A DNA stretch of 38,741 bases from Terriglobales bacterium (GTDB lineage Bacteria; Acidobacteriota; Terriglobia; Terriglobales; Acidobacteriaceae), in NCBI GenBank assembly GCA_025451215.1, contig JANWKU010000156.1, positions 1 through 38,741 on the forward strand, given 5' to 3'. This document shows positions 24,626 through 32,101 of this stretch, one piece after another (the stretch's first letter is position 1; each line of letters opens with the position of its first letter). Under the pieces are notes generated by a model. The model ran no database searches and was not told the DNA's origin. It worked only from the letters and a program-made list of their open reading frames with translations. Made by a program: the position numbers and the translations under genes.

Positions 24626-25840
24626 ATGAATTTCGCTCACCTTCCGGCCACTGGTATGCTTGGACTTTTGTTGCTGGGACTTGCGTTTCTCGGGCTCATC
24701 ACTTCCTTCATTTATCTCTGCCTGGTTCTGCTCGCGGCGCAGCGGTACAAGCGAAATGCGCGTGTGGGCGCGGCCTCGGCGCGGCAAATCGAAAACGCCT
24801 CTCTGCCTCCGGTGACGATTTTGAAGCCTTTGCACGGCATGGAGCCGGACCTGGGAAGAAATCTGGAAAGCTTTTTTCGACAAAGCTATCCCAACTTCGA
24901 AATCATTTTTGGCGTTCGCGATGCCAGCGACCCCGCTTTGGCGGTCGTGGAAAGACTTCGGCTGAATTACCCTCAGGTCAAATCTCGCGTGGTGCTTTCG
25001 GGACCTCCGACGTGGGCCAATGCCAAAGTGTTTTCCCAGCAAAAGATGGTGGCGTTCGCCACTGCTCGCTACATCGTCATGAGCGACAGCGACGTTTGTG
25101 TGGGCCCGGACCTGCTGCAGAACGTAGTTGCTCCCCTCCGGGATGAAAAAATCGGTTTGGTGACCTGTCCATACCGAGGAGTGCCAGCGCTAGGTCTAAG
25201 TTCAAGCCTTGAAGCGCTGGGAATGTCCGTGGAAATGACCTCCGGCGTGATTGTGGCGGACATGCTGGAAGGCATGCGATTTGCTCTCGGCCCAGTCACA
25301 GCCACGCGGCGGGAAGTGCTCGAACAAATGGGCGGATTTCCCGCGGTCGCGGATTATTACTCCGACGACTTCGAGCTGGGACAAAAAATTTGGGCCTCGG
25401 GCTATAAAGTCATCTTCTCCCATTATGTGATTGAGCACGTGCTTACGCCGCGACCTTTTTGGCGAACCTTAGCGGACCAACTGCGCTGGATGAAAAGCAC
25501 CCGCTATTCGCGCCCAGCGGGACACGTTGGGACTGGGCTTACTTACGCTGTTCCCTTTGGATTGCTGGGATTCGTCGTTTGTTTGGCGATTGGCAAGCCG
25601 TGGCTTGGAGTTTTATGCCTGGGGGTGGGTTGGCTCAATCGAATGGTGCAATCGCTGGTTGTGGGGTGGGGGATTGTAAGAGATCGACGAGCTTTGAGCT
25701 TGTGCTGGCTGTATCCGCTGCGCGACCTGCTGGGATTCTTTCTCTGGCTCGCTAGTTTTTCCGGGCGCGGTTTTGTGTGGCGCGGGGAAAGATATTCGTT
25801 TCGCAAGGGCGGGAAGATTATCGCTGCGGATCGCCCGTGA
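24626..25840 (+). CDS. GT21-type glycosyltransferase (ceramide glucosyltransferase / HpnI-like), copy 1
   Basis: A membrane glycosyltransferase of 404 residues. There is an N-terminal helix (about 11-38), a GT-A catalytic domain and three or four C-terminal helices. GT21 motifs are present: TILKPLHGMEPDL, IIFGVRDASDPAL, MSDSD, YSDDFELG and QLRWMKSTR, the (Q/R)xxRW signature. This family includes ceramide glucosyltransferase and HpnI, which adds GlcNAc to bacteriohopanetetrol. The acceptor lipid here, hopanoid or sphingolipid, is not decided by the sequence. It ends 27 bp from a paralogue on the other strand. No squalene-hopene cyclase or other hpn gene is in the window. Confidence 0.88.
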   Translation: MNFAHLPATGMLGLLLLGLAFLGLITSFIYLCLVLLAAQRYKRNARVGAASARQIENASLPPVTILKPLHGMEPDLGRNLESFFRQSYPNFEIIFGVRDASDPALAVVERLRLNYPQVKSRVVLSGPPTWANAKVFSQQKMVAFATARYIVMSDSDVCVGPDLLQNVVAPLRDEKIGLVTCPYRGVPALGLSSSLEALGMSVEMTSGVIVADMLEGMRFALGPVTATRREVLEQMGGFPAVADYYSDDFELGQKIWASGYKVIFSHYVIEHVLTPRPFWRTLADQLRWMKSTRYSRPAGHVGTGLTYAVPFGLLGFVVCLAIGKPWLGVLCLGVGWLNRMVQSLVVGWGIVRDRRALSLCWLYPLRDLLGFFLWLASFSGRGFVWRGERYSFRKGGKIIAADRP

Positions 25841-25867
25841 CAGGGCCATAGCTTCGGAGGCTATTCT

Positions 25868-27031
25868 TCAGCGCCTCTTCGCCAGTTTCCCTTTTTGCAA
25901 ATAAAAGCGTTCGCCGCGCCATCGGATGGTGTGGCCCAGCAAGCTTGCCAGCCATATCGCGACGGCAATCAGATCGCGCAAGGGAAGCAGCCATAGCAGC
26001 CGAACAATCTGGCGGTCTTGCAGGCAAAGGCGGCCCGTGGTGACAGCCTGGACGACGCGGAGCGCGATTGTAGCCGCCAGCAGACCCCAGGCCCAACGGG
26101 CGCCATGAGCCAGGATGACAGTGAGCAGGGCCCACGTTAGACCAAAGGTGAAGATGAGGCCGAGATATCCCGAACGGCGCGAGTCGCGAACCGTCCTTGC
26201 CCAGCGCAGTTGGTGATGCCAAAAATCACGTAGAGAATACGCGGGAAGGGAAGTCTCCACGAAAGTTTCAGACAGCGCGATTTTCTTTTCAGCCGCCAGC
26301 CGGAAACCCAATTGATAATCGTCGGCAAGGTAGTCGAGCAGGGCCTCGAATCCTCCAATTGATTGAAGGTCGGTACGGCGGAAGGCCAGTGTGGACCCCA
26401 TGCCGAAGCGGATGCCTTTCTCGAGGTATCGCGCCGTGAGCACTCCTGCGGCGAAATCCGTGCCAATGCCCAGGGCCTCCAGACGCGAACCCAATGTCGC
26501 CGACGGCTTCCCGCGGTAGAGGCAAGTCACCAGGCCTGTCATCTTGTCCTCGAGCGGCGCAATTACGCTTTTCAGATATCCGGTTTCCACGCGAATGTCG
26601 CTGTCGTTTACAAGGAGGTGTTCGTAGCGCGCCTCGGGGAGCATCTGGGCCAAATTGCTGACCTTGGTGTTCGCACCCAAATTCCGTTCACAGAGCACAA
26701 CGCGAATCTCTTTTTCGGGGAATTCTATTTTCAGCCGCTCCACGAGTTCCAAGGCCGGATCTTTCGCTTCACTCACTCCAAACAAGATCTCGTACTGTGG
26801 ATAGTCCAGCAGGCAGTGACTGCGGAAGCTTTCATACATGCCGGGATCGGTGCCCTTTAGTGGCTTCAGAATCGAAACCGGAGGCATGAAAGAAAACTCA
26901 CGAGAGTGTGCGGCAAGTTGTTCGGCATGAAATCGCGCCGCGCTGCGGCTGGAAATGAGGTAATAGATAAGGCTGGAAATCGTTCCGAACGTTGAGACCA
27001 CCTTCAGCGCGAATGTCGTCCAATGGACCAT
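25868..27031 (-). CDS. GT21-type glycosyltransferase (HpnI-like), copy 2
   Basis: A 387-residue paralogue of the convergent gene. It has the same layout: an N-terminal helix, a GT-A domain with SILKPLKGTDPGMYES, ILFGVSEAKDPALELVERL, LVNDSD, LADDYQLGFRL and QLRWARTVR, then C-terminal helices and a closing WRGERFYLQKGK similar to copy 1's WRGERYSFRKGGK. The NTKVSNLAQM stretch is closer to typical HpnI than copy 1's NAKVFSQQKM, by eye only. The two likely use similar donors and different lipid acceptors or steps. No ribosome site is obvious before the ATG. It is divergent from marR across 91 bp, and the MarR operator region may also affect it. Confidence 0.88.
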   Translation of the reverse strand: MVHWTTFALKVVSTFGTISSLIYYLISSRSAARFHAEQLAAHSREFSFMPPVSILKPLKGTDPGMYESFRSHCLLDYPQYEILFGVSEAKDPALELVERLKIEFPEKEIRVVLCERNLGANTKVSNLAQMLPEARYEHLLVNDSDIRVETGYLKSVIAPLEDKMTGLVTCLYRGKPSATLGSRLEALGIGTDFAAGVLTARYLEKGIRFGMGSTLAFRRTDLQSIGGFEALLDYLADDYQLGFRLAAEKKIALSETFVETSLPAYSLRDFWHHQLRWARTVRDSRRSGYLGLIFTFGLTWALLTVILAHGARWAWGLLAATIALRVVQAVTTGRLCLQDRQIVRLLWLLPLRDLIAVAIWLASLLGHTIRWRGERFYLQKGKLAKRR

Positions 27032-27087
27032 AGGATTTGTCAGTAGTGTACCCGCAGCAGGATTCCAGGGATTGCCGGCAAGCTAGC

Positions 27088-27116
27088 TTCACAATAATCG
27101 TTATAACGAATATAAT
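27088..27116 (+). promoter_or_regulatory. Promoter of marR with palindromic operator in its spacer
   Basis: TTCACA (27088-27093), a 17-bp spacer and a perfect -10 TATAAT (27111-27116). A 20-bp palindrome, ATAATCGTTATAACGAATAT (27094-27113), with nine of ten base pairs symmetric, begins in the first spacer base and runs into the -10. Its perfect core is TCGTTATAACGA. A repressor bound here would block RNA polymerase. Confidence 0.75.
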
Positions 27117-27122
27117 TCCCAT

Positions 27123-27593
27123 GTGAATGCGAGCATTCAGGCAGAAATAAAGCAGGGCAAACCCTTCGAAAGCCTGGAACAAGAAGCCTTTCTGGCTTTG
27201 TTGTGGACTGCGGACCGCCTGCAATGGCGGCTGACCGAGGCCTTGAAGCCGCAGGGACTTTCCCCGACCCAGTACAACGCTTTACGCATCCTGCGGGGCG
27301 CGGGAAAACAAGGGCTCGCGTGCAGCGAAATTGCCGAACGGATGATTACGCGCGACCCGGACATAACTCGGCTGATGGATCGTTTAGGGCGCATGGGCCT
27401 GGTCCACCGTGGACGGGGAGATGAAGACCGGCGGATAGTGGTGGCCAAAATCACCCCAAAGGGAGCGGACTTGCTAAAACAACTCGACCCGGTCATCCGC
27501 CAGTTCTTGCACAGCCTGCTTGGCCATATGGGCGAAAAGAAGCTCAACAGCCTGCTGGACTTGTTAGATAAAGCGGCCACTTCCGCGAGTTAA
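27123..27593 (+). CDS. MarR-family transcriptional regulator (next to doxX)
   Basis: A 156-residue winged-helix regulator. The helix-turn-helix and wing run through LSPTQYNALRILRGAGKQGLACSEIAERMITRDPDITRLMDRLGRMGLVHRGRGDEDRRIVVAKITPKG, with the DxRx-type wing DEDRRIV. Helices at both ends form the dimer interface. The GTG at 27123 is the only sensible start. It lies seven bases after the -10, so the mRNA is probably leaderless. The palindrome in the promoter suggests autoregulation, and the related site before doxX suggests that gene as a target. No ligand-sensing cysteine pattern is evident. Confidence 0.92.
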   Translation: MNASIQAEIKQGKPFESLEQEAFLALLWTADRLQWRLTEALKPQGLSPTQYNALRILRGAGKQGLACSEIAERMITRDPDITRLMDRLGRMGLVHRGRGDEDRRIVVAKITPKGADLLKQLDPVIRQFLHSLLGHMGEKKLNSLLDLLDKAATSAS

Positions 27594-27598
27594 TTTTT

Positions 27599-27627
27599 TT
27601 GAAACGTTATTCGTTATGGCGACATCT
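27599..27627 (+). promoter_or_regulatory. Possible doxX promoter with a second MarR-type site
   Basis: TTGAAA (27599-27604), 17 bp, then a weak ACATCT (27622-27627). The motif TCGTTATGGCGA (27611-27622) in the spacer matches the core of the marR operator at 10 of 12 positions. Confidence 0.5.
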
Positions 27628-27657
27628 GTTCAAACTATTCTCTGAGAGGGAAAAATA

Positions 27658-28056
27658 ATGGGCAAGAGTTCGTGTGGCATTACGGTATTGAGAATTGTGG
27701 TAGGAGCCGTATTCCTTGCGCATGGTGCGCAGAAGTTGTTTGTTTATCACATTGCCGGCGTGACCGCGCTGTTTTCTCACATCGGTATTCCATTACCCGC
27801 ACTTTCTGCGATAGTCGTAAGCCTCGTTGAATTTGTCGGAGGCATTGCGCTGGTATTGGGAGTGGCGACTCGCATGGCTGCAGTTCTACTAGCCATTGAT
27901 ATGCTGGTTGCCATTCTCGCTATCCACCTAAAGAATGGTTTCTTTATGCCGATGGGGTATGAATTCGCGCTTACACTTTTGGCTGCGAATATTTGCCTGC
28001 TATTGACCGGCGCCGGATGCGCGTCGGTGGATGGTTTGCTCGGGAAGAAAAGCTAA
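27658..28056 (+). CDS. DoxX-family membrane protein
   Basis: A 132-residue inner-membrane protein with four predicted helices. The start GITVLRIVVGAVFLAHGAQKLF is the DoxX hallmark, followed by GIPLPALSAIVVSLVEFVGGIALVLGVATRMAAVLLAIDMLVAI and a final helix. DoxX proteins are linked to redox stress or quinone/thiosulfate-related membrane complexes, but their reaction is generally not known. A GAGAGGG ribosome site precedes the ATG. It lies 64 bp after marR with its own probable promoter, so MarR control is likely. It converges on purB with 27 bp between stops. Confidence 0.9.
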   Translation: MGKSSCGITVLRIVVGAVFLAHGAQKLFVYHIAGVTALFSHIGIPLPALSAIVVSLVEFVGGIALVLGVATRMAAVLLAIDMLVAILAIHLKNGFFMPMGYEFALTLLAANICLLLTGAGCASVDGLLGKKS

Positions 28057-28083
28057 GGCTCAGCGACGTTACAAGGGGCGGGG

Positions 28084-29445
28084 TCAGCGCCGGACGCGTT
28101 CTTTAGAAGCAGTTTTCTTGCTGTCGCGGCTCCGCGCCTTTCCTCCGCCTTGCTTGCCAAATACGCGTCCGAAGATTTTGTCTATGTTGCGCAGTTGCCG
28201 CTTCAAATCGAAGGCGCGCTCGATCTGAGCGCGGGGAACTCGATCGGTGATTTCCTCGTCGGCAAAGAGCAATTCCTTGAAGTTCAATCCTTCTTTCCAG
28301 GCCCGCATGGCGTTACGTTGGACTATGCGATAAGCCTCTTCGCGCGAAACTCCATGCTCCACCAGATCCAACAATAGCTGGCCGCTGAAAACCAGGCCGC
28401 CAGTGCTCTCCAGGTTTATCTTCATCCGCGCAGGATATACAAACATCGTCTCAATCAAATTGGTCGTCTTTTGAAGAAGATAGTCCACTAGTGTCGTGGA
28501 ATCGGGAATTATGACGCGCTCTGCGGAAGAGTGGGAAATATCGCGTTCGTGCCACAGCGCGACATTTTCAAAGGCCGTTTGGGCGTTTGCCCGCACCACC
28601 CGCGCCAGTCCGCTGATCTGCTCGCACGTCACGGGATTCCGCTTGTGCGGCATGGCGGATGAACCTTTTTGCTTCTCGCTGAAAAACTCTTCAGCTTCGC
28701 GGACTTCGGTCCGCTGTAAGTGGCGGATTTCCGTGGCAATCTTGTCCAGGGTTGAAGCAATCACCGCAAGAGTGGCCAGATAATTTGCATGACGGTCGCG
28801 CTGAATCACCTGTGAAGAAATGGCCGCTGCCTGTAATCCCAGACGCGCGCACATTTTCTCTTCCAGTTCCGGCGTCAAATGAGCAAAGGTTCCCACCGCA
28901 CCGGAGAACTTGCCTACCCTCATTTCCTCCGCCGCGCGAGAAAATCGTTCAATGTTGCGTTGGGTCTCTGAATACCAGTTAGCCAGTTTGAATCCAAAGG
29001 TAATTGGTTCGGCATGGATTCCGTGGGTGCGCCCAACCATAGGCGTGTCTTTAAACTCGAAGGCGCGGCGCTTAAGGACCTCTGATAATCGTTGCAAATC
29101 TTCCGCGATCACCGAAGATGCCTGCTTGATTAATAACGCTTGCGCAGTGTCCACCACGTCATTGGACGTGAGGCCGTAATGGAACCACCGCGATTCCGGA
29201 CCGACGAATTCCGCCACTGCCGTTGTGAAAGCGATCACGTCGTGGCGGACTTCGGCTTCGATCTCCTGAATGCGTTCCAGACGGAAGTCAGCGCGCTCTC
29301 GAATGGCCTTGGCGGCCTGTTTAGGCACAATTCCGGATGCGGCAAGTGTTTCCGTTGCCGCCGTCTCTACAGCCAGCCAATTGCGAAAGCGGTTCTCGTC
29401 GCTCCAAATGCGGGCCATTTCCGGCCGTGTATAGCGTGGTATCAA
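28084..29445 (-). CDS. purB: Adenylosuccinate lyase
   Basis: Acts twice in purine synthesis: it removes fumarate from SAICAR and from adenylosuccinate. It is a fumarase/aspartase superfamily member with the signature GSSAMPHKRNP, the catalytic-His region VGRTHGIHAEP and the TSNDVVDTAQ motif. About 453 residues, slightly long because of a basic C-terminal tail (GKQGGGKARSRDSKKTASKERVRR). The start is most likely the TTG at 29445, giving MIPRYTRPEMARIW, because GAGGAA lies at correct spacing before it. A TTG at 29460 is also in frame but would place that ribosome site inside the gene. Confidence 0.96.
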   Translation of the reverse strand: MIPRYTRPEMARIWSDENRFRNWLAVETAATETLAASGIVPKQAAKAIRERADFRLERIQEIEAEVRHDVIAFTTAVAEFVGPESRWFHYGLTSNDVVDTAQALLIKQASSVIAEDLQRLSEVLKRRAFEFKDTPMVGRTHGIHAEPITFGFKLANWYSETQRNIERFSRAAEEMRVGKFSGAVGTFAHLTPELEEKMCARLGLQAAAISSQVIQRDRHANYLATLAVIASTLDKIATEIRHLQRTEVREAEEFFSEKQKGSSAMPHKRNPVTCEQISGLARVVRANAQTAFENVALWHERDISHSSAERVIIPDSTTLVDYLLQKTTNLIETMFVYPARMKINLESTGGLVFSGQLLLDLVEHGVSREEAYRIVQRNAMRAWKEGLNFKELLFADEEITDRVPRAQIERAFDLKRQLRNIDKIFGRVFGKQGGGKARSRDSKKTASKERVRR

Positions 29446-29664
29446 GTCTTTATTCCTCAATTACATTCGCGCTACTTCCTTGCGCAAATGCGAACTAGGG
29501 ATTCTAAATGGCGGATGGCATTGCTGGCTAGTTTGTGCCGCCGCCATATGGCTTAGCCATACCCTGATACGAACTTCTTCCGTGCAAATTGCCCCAATAC
29601 CTGGACTGGGCATTCCGATGGTTTTCGCATTACCTTTGGTCATGATTGACCGGCAATCCCAATA

Positions 29665-29685
29665 ATATGTCGTGGTACGATATAT
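29665..29685 (+). promoter_or_regulatory. Inverted-repeat operator before the marR-CLC operon
   Basis: ATATGTCGT (29665-29673) and ACGATATAT (29677-29685) are inverted copies with one mismatch around a GGT spacer. The site ends six bases before the marR ATG and overlaps AT-rich -10 candidates (TACGAT, TATATA). The TCGT/ACGA half-sites are the same as in the other MarR operator. Confidence 0.65.
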
Positions 29686-29691
29686 AGGCGC

Positions 29692-30165
29692 ATGAAGAGA
29701 CTCACCCTGACGGACTACGAATCGCTTGCGGAGTTGCGTCATCAAATCCGGCGGTTTTTGCATTTCAGCGAGGCTGCGGCTCGTGCAGCCCGCATTGAGC
29801 CGCGCCAGCACCAACTTATGCTGGCGGTGAAGGGGCTCCCTAAAAACGTCCGGCCGCGCATTAGTGAACTGGCGGAACGCCTTCAGATTCAGCATCATAG
29901 CGCCGTGGAGTTGGTGAACCGCCTGGCTGCCGGAGGCTATGTTCAGCGCAGGCATGGCGACGACCGCCGTGAGGTGCTGCTACACCTCACAAGCAAAGGA
30001 GAGCGCGTATTGCGCGAGCTTTCCCTTTCGCACCGGGAAGAACTCCGCATGCAAGGTCCCGCTCTGCTGCGAAGTTTGAACCGGGTAATGACAGGTACTG
30101 GAACAAAGAGCTCCGACGGAACAGGCGCAAAAAAGAAAAAGAGAATTCAAAGGAGAGCACTGTAG
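29692..30165 (+). CDS. MarR-family transcriptional regulator (CLC operon)
   Basis: A 157-residue winged-helix regulator. The DNA-binding region is RPRISELAERLQIQHHSAVELVNRLAAGGYVQRRHGDDRREVLLHLTSKG with wing DDRREVLL. The C-terminus is a basic tail (GTGAKKKKRIQRRAL). No ribosome site precedes the ATG; the operator sits right before it, so the mRNA may be leaderless. Its TAG stop is directly followed by the ATG of the first CLC gene, which points to translational coupling and a role in controlling that transporter. The effector is unknown; halide, pH or a phenolic ligand are only guesses. Confidence 0.92.
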   Translation: MKRLTLTDYESLAELRHQIRRFLHFSEAAARAARIEPRQHQLMLAVKGLPKNVRPRISELAERLQIQHHSAVELVNRLAAGGYVQRRHGDDRREVLLHLTSKGERVLRELSLSHREELRMQGPALLRSLNRVMTGTGTKSSDGTGAKKKKRIQRRAL

Positions 30166-32007
30166 ATGTCAGAAAGGCAAGATCAGGATTCATTTGTTGG
30201 GAGCACCACGGGTGCTTTTCTTTCATCTGGCCAGGACCAGGTATCCGCAAGAGCCAGCAAGCGACAATCTTGGCGTATGCTGCGAATTTCGCTGTTGGGA
30301 ATCGTCGTGGGTGTTGCCGGCGGTCTAATTGCGGAAGGCTTGCTGCGGGCCATCAACTTTATTTCTAACTTGTGCTTTTATGGAAGGGCGACCTCCGCCA
30401 ATCTCTCTCCGAATATTGCGGTGCTTCATTGGTGGACGCCATTTTTACCCGCGGCGGGTGGCCTCATCGTGGGAATTTTAATCCACTATTTCTCTCCTGA
30501 GATTAAGGGCGACGGCATTCCCGAGGCGATGTCGGTCGCTTTAAATAACCGCAGCATCGTCAAGGCCCGTGTCAGCATATTCAAGCCGTTAAGCGCCGCC
30601 ATAACCGTTGGCAGCGGCGGCCCGTTCGGTGCGGAAGGTCCCATTATTCAAACTGGAGCGGCAATCGGCTCATTGTTGAGCCAGTTGTTCCCATCTTCGC
30701 CAGCGGAACGACGCATCCTGCTTGCTTGTGGGGCTGCCGCTGGTTTGTCTGGTGTGTTTAAGACTCCATTTGCTGGCGTGATGCTTGCCGTCGAATTGCT
30801 CGTGTTTGAATTTCGCGCGCGTTCGTTCGTGCCCATCGCCTTGGCTTCGGCGACCGGAACCATGGTCGCGATGGGTTTCCGCGGGGCTGATCCGGTGTTC
30901 CCGGTCATTACCAATTATCATTTTCATCCGCTAGAGCTGCCCTTTTTCGTGATTTTGGGAGTTATTTGCGCTGCCCTCGCGTGGTTGATGACCCGCACTC
31001 TGTACTTATGCGAGGACTATTTCGAAAGCCTTAAAATTTGGTTTCCGCTGATCCCCGCATTTGGCGGGTTAATCGTCGGAATTATCGGAATATTTTACCC
31101 GCAGGTTTTTGGTACGGGATATTCCGTCATCGCCGACATTCTGGCCAGGCCGCACCCCATGCATGTGCTGTTTGGCATCGGCGTGGCAAAACTGGTCTCA
31201 TTTGGCGTGGCGCTCGGCTCGGGCGCATCCGGCGGAACGTTTGCTCCGGCTTTGATGATCGGCGGGAGCCTGGGCGCGGCATTTGGCTCGGTCATGCATT
31301 TGTTTATGCCGAACGCATCCACCATTGGCCTTTACGGCATGGTGGCTACTGCTGCTCTGTTCGGCAGCCTGTATCGGGCCACGCCAAGCGCGATCCTGTT
31401 CATGCTGGAAGTGACGGGGGCATATAACGCCATCCTTCCGGTATTCCTGGTTGCAGTGGTTGCTGACTTGGCGGTCCATTTCTTTATGCGCACAACCATC
31501 AATACCGAACGACTGGTGCGCCGCGGCCATCTCGTGCCCGAAGCTTACGAAATTGACCCCATGAAAATGCTGCGGGTGCGCGACGTGATGAATCCGGAAA
31601 TGGAGACGGTTCGAGGCGATCAGAAAGTTTCCGATTTCGTGGTTGATATCGCCGGCCATGAATGCGTGCCCGTAGTGGATGAAAAAGAACGCGTCATCGG
31701 GATCGTTTATCGCCGCGATCTTCTCGGCGCCGCTCCGGATGCCACTGCGCTTTCCATCGCGCACACGGATTTTCCCGTGGCTTACACCGACGAAGTCGTT
31801 CATGGGGTGGCGAAGCGGTTCCTGGACGGCGCTTATGGGCACTGCCTGGTGCTCGACAGCACCTCCGGGGAATTGTCGGGAATTCTTACGGCCTTCGACA
31901 TCCTCAAGACTAAAAACTGGGAACTGATGCAGGAGTTGCAGGAACCCAGCCGATTTTCGGGCACGTCGCTGCTTCGCTTCATGACCGAGCGTAAGGCGGC
32001 CAAGTAA
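30166..32007 (+). CDS. CLC-family chloride channel/transporter with C-terminal CBS pair, copy 1
   Basis: A 613-residue membrane protein. The CLC domain (about residues 38-445) has the filter motif GDGIPEA with Asp116 where Cl- CLCs carry Ser, gating Glu157 in GAEGP, GGTFAP and the pore Tyr420 in GAYNAILP. The inner proton glutamate of E. coli ClcA (E203) aligns with Leu211. Two CBS motifs follow (about 470-520 and 530-590; VRDVMNPEMETVRGDQ, FPVAYTDEVV), often nucleotide-binding regulatory domains. The start codon touches the marR stop. Whether it is a channel or an exchanger cannot be told; the gating Glu is kept, but the internal proton path looks altered. Confidence 0.93.
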   Translation: MSERQDQDSFVGSTTGAFLSSGQDQVSARASKRQSWRMLRISLLGIVVGVAGGLIAEGLLRAINFISNLCFYGRATSANLSPNIAVLHWWTPFLPAAGGLIVGILIHYFSPEIKGDGIPEAMSVALNNRSIVKARVSIFKPLSAAITVGSGGPFGAEGPIIQTGAAIGSLLSQLFPSSPAERRILLACGAAAGLSGVFKTPFAGVMLAVELLVFEFRARSFVPIALASATGTMVAMGFRGADPVFPVITNYHFHPLELPFFVILGVICAALAWLMTRTLYLCEDYFESLKIWFPLIPAFGGLIVGIIGIFYPQVFGTGYSVIADILARPHPMHVLFGIGVAKLVSFGVALGSGASGGTFAPALMIGGSLGAAFGSVMHLFMPNASTIGLYGMVATAALFGSLYRATPSAILFMLEVTGAYNAILPVFLVAVVADLAVHFFMRTTINTERLVRRGHLVPEAYEIDPMKMLRVRDVMNPEMETVRGDQKVSDFVVDIAGHECVPVVDEKERVIGIVYRRDLLGAAPDATALSIAHTDFPVAYTDEVVHGVAKRFLDGAYGHCLVLDSTSGELSGILTAFDILKTKNWELMQELQEPSRFSGTSLLRFMTERKAAK

Positions 32008-32101
32008 TACTCACAATTCAAAGGCGCCTGTTTGCCTGCGGTCTATCGTAAAGCGATATACTTTGTTTGGGACTGTAGGTCGAATGGGGTGACCCTTGAG
32101 A

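Noticed and set aside
29480-29665. Rightward 61-codon open frame between purB and marR
   Set aside because: It has no ribosome site, and the product looks like random translation. The gap is better explained as promoter and operator sequence.
29461-29955. Leftward open frame overlapping the second marR
   Set aside because: It is antisense to a clear MarR gene and its product has no domain; the non-overlapping part covers only the purB-marR gap.
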